A DNA stretch of 49,576 nt from Candidatus Pacearchaeota archaeon (GCA_023228245.1 JALOBN010000001.1:209210-258785), one strand, 5' to 3'. Shown: positions 7,822-15,760, numbered from the stretch's first letter. Notes: generated by a model from the sequence alone, not told the origin. A program made the numbers and translations.

Positions 7822-8124
7822 ATGTCAGAAACAGTAGGGGGCTTAATTGATAAGTTAATGACAGTTGACTTAAAAATGTATTACAATCAAGATCTTATCT
7901 ATGAGATTAGACGCATGACGTTTGAAGAATATAAGACTAAATATTTTTCAGACGAGGAAGGTGCTGAGAAGCTTTGGACTTTCTTAAAGAAGGCTTGTGA
8001 CTTGAATATCCAAAGAAATCAATTGATTGATGAAATTGATACGCGGGTAGTTGAATTGGTCAAAGCCGCCGTTGAGGGGCGTGGTTTAGATGAATTTATA
8101 CAAAGAAAGCACAAGAGCTATTAA
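7822..8124 (+). CDS. Small helical protein, DUF4254-like
   Basis: A 100-residue, fully helical protein. GGLIDKLMTVDLKMYYNQD at the start and LNIQRNQLIDEID in the second half resemble the DUF4254 pattern (L-x-RLS-x-x-LK-x-W ... LN-x-QRN-LIDEID). Such proteins often occur next to sugar or surface-polymer genes in bacteria. It has a good AGGAGAAAAG site, and its end overlaps the ATP-grasp gene by 35 nt, so the two are probably co-translated and may act together. Confidence 0.6.
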   Translation: MSETVGGLIDKLMTVDLKMYYNQDLIYEIRRMTFEEYKTKYFSDEEGAEKLWTFLKKACDLNIQRNQLIDEIDTRVVELVKAAVEGRGLDEFIQRKHKSY

Positions 8125-9028
8125 TGTCTTGTTTGTAGGTGGTGGTAGGCGGGTCTCTTTAGCTAAGAGATTTTTGGCTAAGGGATGCCGCCTGTTTTCG
8201 TATGAGGTTGATGCCAATTGCCCAATCTCTGAGGTGGCTACAATCATCAAAGGGTTTCACTGGAAATATCCACGTCTTCAATCTCACCTAGAGGACATGT
8301 GCGAAAAACATGATATCAAACTAGTCATCCCGCTGCAGGATGAGGCTATTCCTTTATGTTGTGATTTGACGGTTCCATGCCCAGCTTCACTAGAAGCAGC
8401 TCATATCTGTTTTGATAAACGTGAATTTGAAAGTTTTCTATCTAAGTATTCAGAATATCCAATTCCGCATCCTATGTATAATGGTAGGATTATAGCAAAA
8501 CCAAGATTTGGATTCAATTCTCGCGGGATATCTATTATTGATTGCTTTGATGATTACAATGGAGATAGGGATAATATCGTATTTCAAAGATACATAGAAG
8601 GTATAGAATATTCTGTTGATTGTTACTTCAACAGAGATAGTGAGTTGGTTGGATATGTTCCGCGTCAGCGTGTTGTGGTGCAGGGAGGGGAAGTAATCCA
8701 GAGCACTACAATGAATCGCAACAATCCTTTGTACGAAAAGTTCGGAGAGTTCATTGCTCGCGCATTTAGGAGCATTAGAGCTGTTGGTCCTTATTGTATT
8801 CAGTTCATTGAAAATGATGGCAATATCTATGTAATTGAAGCCAATGCTAGATTTGGTGGAGGAGTCATCCTTTCCCTAGAAGCAGGCTTTGATATTATAC
8901 AACTCATACTTGCTGACTATGTATGGGGATTTGAAATAGCTACTAGATCACCAATATGGAAAGAAGATTTTTCCATGACTAGGTATTTTTCGGAACATTT
9001 TTATGACAACGATTCAGAAGTTCTTTGA
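8090..9028 (+). CDS. ATP-grasp ligase
   Basis: A 312-residue protein of the ATP-grasp (carbamoyl-phosphate-synthase-like) superfamily. It has an N-terminal Rossmann-like start NVLFVGGGRRVSLAKRF (12-28) and an ATP-lid region, IIAKPRFGFNSRGI (about 129-142) with QRYIEGIEYSVD. The Mg/ATP motif GNIYVIEANARFGGG (about 251-265) contains the key E and N. These enzymes join a carboxylate, through an acyl phosphate, to an amine or other nucleophile. The substrate is unknown; methyltransferase and DUF4254-like neighbours suggest small-molecule, peptide or glycan modification. The 26 nt overlap with the next gene argues for a stoichiometric partnership. Confidence 0.85.
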   Translation: MNLYKESTRAINVLFVGGGRRVSLAKRFLAKGCRLFSYEVDANCPISEVATIIKGFHWKYPRLQSHLEDMCEKHDIKLVIPLQDEAIPLCCDLTVPCPASLEAAHICFDKREFESFLSKYSEYPIPHPMYNGRIIAKPRFGFNSRGISIIDCFDDYNGDRDNIVFQRYIEGIEYSVDCYFNRDSELVGYVPRQRVVVQGGEVIQSTTMNRNNPLYEKFGEFIARAFRSIRAVGPYCIQFIENDGNIYVIEANARFGGGVILSLEAGFDIIQLILADYVWGFEIATRSPIWKEDFSMTRYFSEHFYDNDSEVL

Positions 9029-9572
9029 TGGTGATGATTTTCTGCCGCTGCGTAGAGAATCATACAATTTCATTGCGGCATTCCTAAAAACTTGTCGTAC
9101 AGATACTAAACTATTGGAAGTTGGGCCAAGCGGAATTTTGGATAAGAATACTCCATATCCAGAATGGGATACATCTTCATATATACAATGGTACTGCGAA
9201 CAAAATAAAATCATGTATAAGTCATGTGATATTTTAGAAGGATGCTCATATAAGTGTAGCATTACCAAACTATCAGAAATTGGTATTGAGTTTGACTATA
9301 TAATTGCTAACTCAGTTCTTGAACATGTTCCTACTATTTGGAGAGTCCCAAGAGAAATAAATCTATCCCTTAAAGATGGAGGTAAGGTTCTTTTCATTAC
9401 CCCATTTATGTTCAAGTTGCATGGGCCAGATCCTGATTGTTGGAGAATATCTCCTGCTGGCTACCAAGCTTTGTTTGGAGATTATTTCAATATTAATATT
9501 GAGAGCTATCCTACAAATCAATGTGAGAAGAATGGGATTCCGTTATTGATTAAATTTGAGGGTATTAAATGA
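9003..9572 (+). CDS. SAM-dependent methyltransferase
   Basis: A 189-residue class I methyltransferase. Motif I is LLEVGPSG (about 38-45), motif IV/post-IV YIIANSVLEHVP (about 99-110), and then FITPFMFKLHGPDPDCWR, a signature of the type-11 group found near polysaccharide and natural-product genes. It probably methylates a small molecule or sugar rather than DNA, because there is no DPPY-type motif. It overlaps the ATP-grasp gene at its start and a 65-residue gene at its end (4 nt). Confidence 0.85.
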   Translation: MTTIQKFFDGDDFLPLRRESYNFIAAFLKTCRTDTKLLEVGPSGILDKNTPYPEWDTSSYIQWYCEQNKIMYKSCDILEGCSYKCSITKLSEIGIEFDYIIANSVLEHVPTIWRVPREINLSLKDGGKVLFITPFMFKLHGPDPDCWRISPAGYQALFGDYFNINIESYPTNQCEKNGIPLLIKFEGIK

Positions 9573-9766
9573 GACTTCGCCATCTTCCGACATATATAAG
9601 GGTGTATTTCTTCTCACTCAAGATGCTTTGGATTACCAGTAAAAGAAATGCTCTTGTGTTTTCACATAGGTTTTTCTGGCACCACAAGCATCTGAAGATA
9701 GAGGTACTGGATGAGAGCTGGCCAAAAGGAAAACCTCCAAAAATTACTATCACGGAGTTAATATGA
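9569..9766 (+). CDS. Small basic protein (65 aa)
   Basis: Four-base overlaps with both neighbours (ATGA arrangements) argue that this is a true gene. The first half is aromatic and basic (RLRHLPTYIRVYFF), rich in His and Trp, and might associate with a membrane, although there is no clean transmembrane stretch. The second half is Lys/Pro-rich. No family is recognised; its position between the methyltransferase and the lipoprotein suggests a shared role. Confidence 0.55.
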   Translation: MRLRHLPTYIRVYFFSLKMLWITSKRNALVFSHRFFWHHKHLKIEVLDESWPKGKPPKITITELI

Positions 9767-10101
9767 AATATCTAACACTTTGTTTATGCTTGTTTATTAG
9801 CGCATGTCATCAAGATCAAGTTGTGAACCCTACTCCAAGACCTGATTCGGATATCTGCGCGCAGATGTGCGATCATATAGGGCCAAAGGAAAAGGGTGGT
9901 CTTGGATGCGAAGAAGGAGATCCTGTTTACGATTCTGACAAGCCAGGGCCGAAGGATATCCCTAACGAAACCTGCGAAGAGTTTTGTAAGATCACTCAAA
10001 ACAATGGTATCTCACTGAACCCGCGTTGTGTGGCGCTGGTCGAAAGCTGCGATCAAATTGAAGATGCGCGAGCAAAGAATCCCAGCACTTGTAAAAGGTA
10101 G
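9763..10101 (+). CDS. Cysteine-rich lipoprotein
   Basis: A 112-residue protein with a short lipoprotein signal (MKYLTLCLCLFISAC): a hydrophobic core followed by lipobox ISAC with Cys15 as the lipidated residue. His at +2 would favour outer-membrane sorting under the usual rule. The mature part holds about eight Cys in CAQMC and CEEFC pairs, consistent with a disulfide-bonded periplasmic or surface domain. Phage lipoproteins often act in superinfection exclusion or lysis (spanin) functions, but nothing here identifies either. A Gram-negative host is suggested. Overlap with the preceding gene is 4 nt. Confidence 0.75.
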   Translation: MKYLTLCLCLFISACHQDQVVNPTPRPDSDICAQMCDHIGPKEKGGLGCEEGDPVYDSDKPGPKDIPNETCEEFCKITQNNGISLNPRCVALVESCDQIEDARAKNPSTCKR

Positions 10102-10121
10102 ACTAAGTAAGGAGAATTACA

Positions 10122-10946
10122 ATGACAATGAAATATGGCTATCTTCCAGATCCAAAGACACCGGTCCTTCTTGCAAAGGACAACGACTTTAGCACCAAGT
10201 TGAAGCCGTATCTCGTCACTGCTACTAGCGGAGACATCGATCTTTCGAAGTATTCCACGCCAAGCAATCAATTTCAGCTTTCTAGCTGTGCTGGAAATTC
10301 AACAGCAGATGCAGTCGAGATAGTTTGTGCTATAGAGGAAGCTGACAGGGCGGAGAAAGAGAAACGTGCTCCACTTCCTATTCCTCAACTATCTCGGTTA
10401 TTCGTCTATTCGATGGCTCGTTCCATCATGGAGGACGATGGCAGCGGTCACGGGCAGATCGACAAGGACGAAGGAACGTACATTCGTCTTTGCTTCGACA
10501 TCCTGAGCCGCTTTGGAATATGTGATGAGGAGATTTGGCCATATGATACATCGAAGGTACTTGTTCCGCCTAGCGTAAAGGCGATGCGGCAAGCCGTTGG
10601 ACACCGCATTCATAGTTACTATCGTATTAAGCAAACCGGGGCAGATCGTATACCGGAAATAATATTCGCTCTGCGTGGCCGACACCCAGTAGTGTTTGGA
10701 ACTCAGATTGGTAAATCATTCGGCAATATCAAAGCACCATACATTTGTGACATTCCTACAGATCCAGAAGGTAGGCATGCGCAGGTGATTGTCGGTTGGG
10801 TCAATGGATACTTCAAAGTTAAGAATTCATGGGGACCTAATTGGGCAGATCATGGGTTTAGCTATTTCACTACAGATTATATTGCCTGGAATATGACTCA
10901 AGATATATGGGTTCCTACCATGGGAACTGTATTTACCAACAAATAA
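10122..10946 (+). CDS. Papain-like (C1-family) cysteine peptidase
   Basis: A 274-residue protein with the full C1 catalytic layout: Cys56 in QLSSCAGN (the papain Q-x5-C region, with Q52 four residues earlier), His219 in RHAQVIVGW and Asn235 in KNSWGPNWADHGF. There is no signal peptide or propeptide, so it is probably active in the cytoplasm or carried by the virion. Target unknown. Candidates are prohead maturation, cleavage of a host protein, or processing of a product of the upstream ATP-grasp/methyltransferase genes. AAGGAG lies 8 nt before ATG. AT-rich signs of recent transfer are absent. Confidence 0.88.
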   Translation: MTMKYGYLPDPKTPVLLAKDNDFSTKLKPYLVTATSGDIDLSKYSTPSNQFQLSSCAGNSTADAVEIVCAIEEADRAEKEKRAPLPIPQLSRLFVYSMARSIMEDDGSGHGQIDKDEGTYIRLCFDILSRFGICDEEIWPYDTSKVLVPPSVKAMRQAVGHRIHSYYRIKQTGADRIPEIIFALRGRHPVVFGTQIGKSFGNIKAPYICDIPTDPEGRHAQVIVGWVNGYFKVKNSWGPNWADHGFSYFTTDYIAWNMTQDIWVPTMGTVFTNK

Positions 10947-10957
10947 GAAAGATCATC

Positions 10958-11590
10958 ATGCATGAGCATCTGCAGATCTGGTATGATTGGTGGGTAAAAG
11001 AGCATCAAGCTTCCAACTTGATTTATGCCAAGGGTTCCGATGGTCCTTGTCTTAAACAGGTTCATTTCATTCGTGATAACATTGCAAGGCTGTTTTGGGC
11101 AGGGATATCCTATTATGACATCCCAAGATGTCCGCCTCCGCGTGAGGATTGTAGAGAAACTGCGATTGTTATCAGTGAACATACGTCAAAGAGTGTTCGT
11201 CTTCCTGTATATTCTTTTGAGCGTAAGGATATTTGGCTTCGTTTGACATTGAGGTATAATTTCTACAATTGGAAATTGTCAGTGGAATCTCAATCACCAA
11301 TCCTTGCTGATTTTTCTGGGTTGTTCTTCACAACACCACCAGTTGAACCAGAATATACTGGCAATGAACTGCATCCTGTATATTTCGAGGGGTTTCCGGA
11401 GGATCGTATTTTTGGGTATTATGAGAACGATCATTGTAAGTTTTCGGCCGAGATTGGGTCTCACGAGAAGTTGTGGACAGCTATTTTCCTAATCATGAGG
11501 GATCTTGGGAAAATCAAGCCTTATGTTTGGAATACGCAGGAATCTCATCGCAAAGCTCTTGACGAGGAATCTGCACGATCGAAACGGTAA
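10958..11590 (+). CDS. Hypothetical protein (210 aa)
   Basis: The frame is open from 10907, but the preceding peptidase ends at 10946, so ATG at 10958 (MHEHLQIWYDWW) is the best start. The protein is rich in Trp, Tyr and Phe, with central beta-strands (IWLRLTLRYNFYNWKLSVES) and a polar C-terminus. No catalytic motif, cysteines in pairs, signal or membrane segment is visible. Function unknown. Confidence 0.65.
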   Translation: MHEHLQIWYDWWVKEHQASNLIYAKGSDGPCLKQVHFIRDNIARLFWAGISYYDIPRCPPPREDCRETAIVISEHTSKSVRLPVYSFERKDIWLRLTLRYNFYNWKLSVESQSPILADFSGLFFTTPPVEPEYTGNELHPVYFEGFPEDRIFGYYENDHCKFSAEIGSHEKLWTAIFLIMRDLGKIKPYVWNTQESHRKALDEESARSKR

Positions 11591-11614
11591 CGTGAAAGAG
11601 CTTCAGAGGTTTAG

Positions 11615-11911
11615 TTGGTGTCAAACACAAATCCTATCAATGACGATCCTTGTTTTGAGCATGATATACTAGCCATTATTCAACGGATACATGATGTTTC
11701 GACTGGAATGGGTGGGGATCCTTGTCCTGATGATTTTGAGAAGGCTAGATGGTTGCAATGGAAACTATCTGTCTGGAAGGCTAAAACAATTTGTCCTAAT
11801 TATCCAGAAGCAGATCACTTCTCTAGAAGTATAAGAAGCTTGGTCGAATCAGCTCTTGAGGAATTCAAAGCCAGATGTTGTCGCGGGATCTACGCAGATG
11901 AATTGAGGTAA
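11615..11911 (+). CDS. Hypothetical protein (98 aa)
   Basis: A small acidic, helical protein with a Cys/Pro-rich middle (GGDPCPDDFEKARWLQWK). The start is TTG at 11615 or GTG at 11618, with AGAGG upstream. It ends 2 nt before the P-loop kinase gene, so they share a transcript. No family is recognised. Confidence 0.55.
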   Translation: MVSNTNPINDDPCFEHDILAIIQRIHDVSTGMGGDPCPDDFEKARWLQWKLSVWKAKTICPNYPEADHFSRSIRSLVESALEEFKARCCRGIYADELR

Positions 11912-11913
11912 GA

Positions 11914-12393
11914 ATGAAAGTCATAATTATGATGGGTCTCCCTGGTTCAGGTAAAAGCACATGGGCAAAGGCAGTTCCAGGTCTAAAAGTCATCGTATCA
12001 TCTGATAGCTACTTCACAGATGCCGATGGCAATTATAATTGGACTATTGAAGATGCTCACAAAGGCCACGAAGATTGTTTGCGCAGATTCATAGATGTAT
12101 TTCAACCTGGCCCTGTTAGTGGGGATCCTGAAAAAACACCAGACATCGTAATTGTAGATAATACCAATGTTAGAATTCATGACGTTTCACCCTACATTAT
12201 AATAGCCAAAGCATACGGCTGTGATGTTGAAGTGAAGTACATGGATACTAATGTTGATAATTCCAAGACTAGGAATGTCCATGGCGTTCCGGATGCGGCC
12301 TACGATAGGATGCAGAAGAATTTCACATTCTTAATTGAGACATGGCCCAAAGATTTCCCGCCGATTGAATTTGTAACTGAACTAAGAGATTAG
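11914..12393 (+). CDS. P-loop kinase (polynucleotide-kinase-like)
   Basis: A 159-residue AAA_33/zeta-like kinase. Walker A GLPGSGKST lies at residues 8-16, followed by SSDSYF, the D-containing strand that positions the acceptor in polynucleotide 5'-kinases, and DNTN after a hydrophobic strand (IVIVDNTNV). It is one compact kinase domain with no phosphatase half, shorter than T4 PNKP. It probably phosphorylates a 5'-OH of RNA/DNA or a small metabolite. The next gene, 6 nt on, is a nucleotidyltransferase, so the pair may act in RNA end-healing or tRNA repair; that link is inference. Confidence 0.8.
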   Translation: MKVIIMMGLPGSGKSTWAKAVPGLKVIVSSDSYFTDADGNYNWTIEDAHKGHEDCLRRFIDVFQPGPVSGDPEKTPDIVIVDNTNVRIHDVSPYIIIAKAYGCDVEVKYMDTNVDNSKTRNVHGVPDAAYDRMQKNFTFLIETWPKDFPPIEFVTELRD

Positions 12394-12399
12394 GTAGGA

Positions 12400-14658
12400 A
12401 TGATATTAACAACAGAAGATATGCGCGCTAGACTTAGTGAACAACCACAACTTGATATTTCAAATGAAGCTTATCGTTTTGATTGGAGCTGCTACACTGG
12501 TAATCTTAAATGGCTACAAGATCGTACAATATACATTACTCAGCACGGGAGTCGTGCATATGGTACATCCACCCCTACCAGTGACCTTGATATCAGGGGA
12601 ATTGCAATAGCCCCCAAGGAATACTATCTTGGGATGACCAATAATTTCGAGCAGGCTACGTCCAAAGACCCAGACCTGGTTATCTTTGAGTTGCGCAAGT
12701 TCCTAAAATTGGCCTCGGAGTGCAACCCTAATGCTCTGGAAATCATTTTCACCGATGAGCAGGACCACTTCTATGTCTCTAGGATAGGTAGACTACTCCT
12801 GGATAATAGAGATCTGTTCTTATCTAAGAGGGTGAAGTTCACTTTCCAAGGATATGCCAATGCTCAGATGAAGAGAATCCTTACCCATAGGCGGTGGTTG
12901 TTGAATCCAATCACTCACCAGCCTACTCGGGAGGAATTTGGACTGCCATCTAGGACTGTAATCCCTACAGACCAGGTTATGGCTGCCAATGCTGCGGTCA
13001 AGAAGCGGATTGATGAATGGAACTGGCACGAGATGGAGAGTCTAAGTCCATCCGTACGCCAAGAAATCCAGGATGAGTTCCTTCGGCGCATCACTGAAAT
13101 CACCAACTGGAGTTTTGAAGAGGTTGATGACAAGATTTGGATGGCCGCAGCCAACAGTTTAGGGTTCTCCACGAACTTCATCGAGTTCTTAGATAAGGAA
13201 AGGCTGTACACAAACCGTTTACGGGACTGGCAGCACTTCAATGACTGGGAGAAGAACCGAAATCCTGCCCGCGCAGAGTTAGAAGCCAAGTTTGGATTCG
13301 ATTGTTATTCTGAAGATACAGAATTCCTAACCAATGATGGTTGGAAATCATTTGACAACATTACTAATGATTGTTTGTTGGCAACTGTATTTATAAAAGA
13401 AGGCATTTCCTCTAGGAGGTTTCTTGGAATTGAATATCAGAAACCTATAGATAGGTTTGATTCATTGTATTCTGGGCCGATGTATCATATTTTTGGGATA
13501 CATACAGATTCATTAGTTACAGCTAATCACAGAATGTTATTTCAAAAATCCGAAAGGAAAAGTAAGAAAAAGCATGGATGGGTTCTTGAAGAGGCAGCTG
13601 TTCTTCCAGATACTTTTGATATTCTTATTGCTCCAACTCCACGAAAAACAACTTTCTCTAATAAAGAATTATTTGATGGCTTGCCGATACCTATTATGGC
13701 GTACTTGTCATTGATGGGCTGGTATTTAAGTGATGGATGCGCGACGTTTGATACAGATGGAGATATGCATGTTAAGAGCATTAGAATAAGCCAGAATCCA
13801 AATGGTAAACTTTCTAGATCTATAAAAAGGTGGAATAACAAATATGGAGAAATTGCCAATGGATCAATTCATGTTTATAAAAAACAACCAAACGAATACA
13901 ACAAAGAAGAACATGAAGAGATGATTCTTGATGTTAGAAATTACAATGTTGCAATTCGTATGATTGATGAATGTGGTTATAAGGAAAATAAGAGAATCCC
14001 AAGATATATCTTCAATTTATCTAAATCGTTGTTAGAGTGTTTTTTGCTAGCTTTGATTCGTGGTGATGGAACTACAAGGGAACATAAGGGAAAGATCGAT
14101 AGTTACATTTACTATTCAAAGTTAAAAAATCTTGCCAGCGATGTTCAGGAATTGGCATTGATGGCCGGATGGGAAACTGCATTATGGGGGCCTTATTTAA
14201 ATACAGATCAAGAAGGACGTGAGTGTTTGATGTATCAAGTACACCTTAGGAAAAATCCTGGACAAACTAGAAGGCTTATTAGGTGTCAAAATGTAGAAAA
14301 GATAGAAGTAGAAAAACAACGGATTGTATGTTTTACTGTGCCAAATGGAACTTTGATTACTAGGCGCAATGGCAAAGTTGCTATTCATGGTAATTGCAAG
14401 CACGCAATGCACCTAGTTCGCCTATCAAGATGCTGCAAAGAGCTGATGACGGACGGTATCATGCGTGTTCGAAGACCGGATGCAGAAGAACTTCTGGCCA
14501 TTCGCAATGGAGCATGGACGTTTGATGAGCTTTTGGAGTGGTTCAACAGGCAAACAATAGAGATTGATGCACTCTATGAGCATTCGAAGCTTCCAAACAC
14601 CCCTAACATAAAGAAGATCAGCGAGCTGTGCGTTCAAATGGCAGAGGCATCGTGGTAA
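12400..14658 (+). CDS. Predicted nucleotidyltransferase (COG3541/YcgL type) interrupted by an intein
   Basis: The 752-residue precursor holds an intein at residues 302-665, leaving a 388-residue mature protein. The nucleotidyltransferase core is HGSRAYGTSTPTSDLDIRG (about 50-68), with the paired Asp of the polymerase-beta-like active site. The C-extein resumes at CKHAMHLVRL, which is a conserved helix of this family (KHA-x-HL-x-R). Members transfer a nucleotide to an unknown substrate; some are linked to RNA repair and ligation, which fits the adjoining P-loop kinase. GTAGGAATG supplies the start. It ends facing the minus-strand hsp20 gene across a hairpin. Confidence 0.85.
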   Translation: MILTTEDMRARLSEQPQLDISNEAYRFDWSCYTGNLKWLQDRTIYITQHGSRAYGTSTPTSDLDIRGIAIAPKEYYLGMTNNFEQATSKDPDLVIFELRKFLKLASECNPNALEIIFTDEQDHFYVSRIGRLLLDNRDLFLSKRVKFTFQGYANAQMKRILTHRRWLLNPITHQPTREEFGLPSRTVIPTDQVMAANAAVKKRIDEWNWHEMESLSPSVRQEIQDEFLRRITEITNWSFEEVDDKIWMAAANSLGFSTNFIEFLDKERLYTNRLRDWQHFNDWEKNRNPARAELEAKFGFDCYSEDTEFLTNDGWKSFDNITNDCLLATVFIKEGISSRRFLGIEYQKPIDRFDSLYSGPMYHIFGIHTDSLVTANHRMLFQKSERKSKKKHGWVLEEAAVLPDTFDILIAPTPRKTTFSNKELFDGLPIPIMAYLSLMGWYLSDGCATFDTDGDMHVKSIRISQNPNGKLSRSIKRWNNKYGEIANGSIHVYKKQPNEYNKEEHEEMILDVRNYNVAIRMIDECGYKENKRIPRYIFNLSKSLLECFLLALIRGDGTTREHKGKIDSYIYYSKLKNLASDVQELALMAGWETALWGPYLNTDQEGRECLMYQVHLRKNPGQTRRLIRCQNVEKIEVEKQRIVCFTVPNGTLITRRNGKVAIHGNCKHAMHLVRLSRCCKELMTDGIMRVRRPDAEELLAIRNGAWTFDELLEWFNRQTIEIDALYEHSKLPNTPNIKKISELCVQMAEASW
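13303..14394 (+). mobile_element. Intein (364 aa) in the nucleotidyltransferase
   Basis: It begins with Cys after GFD (CYSEDTEFLTNDGW, block A) and has a TANHRML block-B-like motif. Two LAGLIDADG blocks are LSLMGWYLSDGC and LLALIRGDGT. It ends KVAIHGN followed by Cys+1 of the C-extein, so the splice residues Cys1, block-B His, HGN and Cys+1 are all present. Both acidic residues of the LAGLIDADG endonuclease seem intact (D in SDG and GDG), so homing may still be active. The DNA is clearly more AT-rich than the extein. The site lies immediately before the conserved KHA helix, typical of inteins choosing a residue stretch that tolerates no loss. Confidence 0.9.
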
Positions 14659-14667
14659 AATAGCAGC

Positions 14668-14688
14668 GGGCGGTAGTAATTACCGCCC
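14668..14688. terminator. Bidirectional hairpin between convergent genes
   Basis: GGGCGGTA and TACCGCCC form a perfect 8 bp, GC-rich stem around GTAAT, placed between the converging nucleotidyltransferase and hsp20 genes. The T-tracts are weak on both sides, but position and symmetry suggest a two-way terminator. Confidence 0.65.
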
Positions 14689-14724
14689 ATCAGAAGCCTT
14701 ACACGAGTATATCTTTAAACGCCT

Positions 14725-15072
14725 TTAGGTAATTCGAACCTTCTGCGTACTAGCAGGTACCTTAGACACCTTGGGTAGGGTAATTGTTAATTGCCCATTC
14801 TTCAATGAAGCCCCAATGGCGTCCTTGTTGATGTCTTTGGGAACATAGAAGGCGAATGATTTAGTACCATCCTCATTCTTTGCCTTGAGGTTTAGTACGT
14901 TTTCAACAATCTCGATCTCAATCTCTTCCTTTTCGAACCCAGGGAGATCGAGCTTCAGAGAATAACTATCTCCATTGTCTTTGACCTTGCGAGTGAACGC
15001 AACCGCATTGTCCAATCCTTCTGTGATTACTTCATCAATGGCATTTAGTGCATCAAAAATGTTTCTAATCAT
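14725..15072 (-). CDS. Small heat-shock protein, Hsp20/alpha-crystallin family
   Basis: A 115-residue protein from ATG at 15072, which follows AAGGAAATACAT; the frame stays open to 15120 but without a better start. The alpha-crystallin domain is intact: DSYSLKLDLPGFEKEEIEIEI (about 37-57) and the A-x-x-x-NG-x-L-x-I-x-LPK motif (SLKNGQLTITLPK, about 91-103). There is a short N-terminal arm and a C-terminal tail lacking a clear I-x-I motif. Hsp20 proteins form oligomers that hold unfolded proteins; phage members are known, especially in myophages, where they may stabilise structural proteins. It is one of only two intact minus-strand genes. Confidence 0.9.
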   Translation of the reverse strand: MIRNIFDALNAIDEVITEGLDNAVAFTRKVKDNGDSYSLKLDLPGFEKEEIEIEIVENVLNLKAKNEDGTKSFAFYVPKDINKDAIGASLKNGQLTITLPKVSKVPASTQKVRIT

Positions 15073-15120
15073 ATGTATTTCCTTGTTCAGATTGTTCTGA
15101 ACAGCCAGCAATCTAAACAT

Positions 15121-15510
15121 CCAAAATTTATCGTCAAGGGATAATGGTTAATTTTTATGTGGATATTGGCCGGCCAACGTTTTCGCTGCGAGCCGCTAGA
15201 CCAGCTTGAGCCAAAACCCGTTTTTACGGCCTTTATGGGCATTTGCTAGACTGCTAGACCAAAAATACATCACCTGAGTACCCTATAGGAGGGTATATCT
15301 CTCCTTAATTAATCTATAGTATAGTAGGTATAGCAGAGTTAACAGAGAGGCAGGAATTAGGAGGGTTTCGTTGCCGGCCGCTTAGCGAAGGTCTAGCTTT
15401 GCGGCGCGCAGCCTGTGGCAACATGCACAAACCACTTCGCACTTTTCAATCTCGATGCGAATTAGATCTATCTTATATCCTTGGCTAACCATACTAGCTA
15501 TTTCTTTTAC
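15121..15510. other. Long gene-free region with repeats and palindromes
   Basis: Between hsp20 and the IS remnant there is no intact gene. The region holds a 12 bp palindrome (TTGGCCGGCCAA, 15166-15177). GCTAGACC appears at 15195 and 15253, a near copy at 15245 and an inverted copy at 15390. A GGAGGG/CTCTCC hairpin lies at 15288-15304 and a TATAGTAT box at 15315-15328. The 5' leader of hsp20 and the end of a decayed HNH gene are also here. The repeats might be operator or iteron sites. It is the largest non-coding stretch in the window. Confidence 0.5.
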
Positions 15511-15522
15511 CCTAATGTGCAA
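15382..15522 (-). pseudogene. C-terminal fragment of an HNH endonuclease
   Basis: Read on the minus strand, the frame ends KCEVVCACCHRLRAAKLDLR then stop at 15382. The KCEVVCAxCHRxR string is the usual C-terminus of a common phage HNH family, where the Cys pair binds zinc and the His completes the active site. Only about 45 codons survive. The 5' part, including the other Cys pair and first His, is missing, and the frame runs into the left end of the IS-like element. It is therefore a truncated relic, not a functional gene. Confidence 0.7.
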
Positions 15523-15760
15523 GAAAGCCCCTGCCTTTAGGCAGGGGATGAATTGCCAATTATTAATAAGTCGAGAGATACTAATACTACCCTAGAATAT
15601 CAGATGTTTAAAGCTTTCAAATATAGAATCTATCCCAATTCTTCTTAATCAGAAGAATTAGTAAATATTCTACAATTCGACATGGAACAGGCCGAATTCA
15701 AATGCCTTGATGCCCGAAGGGCCGAAAGGAAGCCCACAGGCTAGTCCTGTGGGTAGTTCA
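15511..15760 (+). mobile_element. IS200/IS605-type remnant
   Basis: A 250 bp element with both terminal hairpins typical of this family and almost no coding DNA left. The left hairpin is CCCCTGCC-TTTA-GGCAGGGG (15528-15547); the right is CCCACAGG-CTAGT-CCTGTGGG (15733-15753), followed by GTAGTTCA. A TTTTAC stretch at 15505-15510 may be the 5' target of the Y1 transposase (the family inserts 3' of TTAC-like sites). The interior is a decayed tnpB end (see next entry); no tnpA is present. It is thus a non-autonomous, MITE-like derivative. Its right end supplies or abuts the stop codon of the RecD-like gene at 15758. Confidence 0.75.
15604..15744 (+). pseudogene. tnpB remnant
   Basis: The frame begins MFKAFKYRIYPN, which is the standard N-terminus of TnpB (M-x-K-A-x-KYRIYP). 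It stops at TAA after 14 codons, then continues in the same frame for 31 codons to TAG at 15744. The roughly 350 central residues, with the RuvC D/E/D and zinc finger, are missing. The second part ends within the right hairpin, as in full IS605 elements, where that region encodes the guide RNA scaffold. It is not a functional nuclease. Confidence 0.7.
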
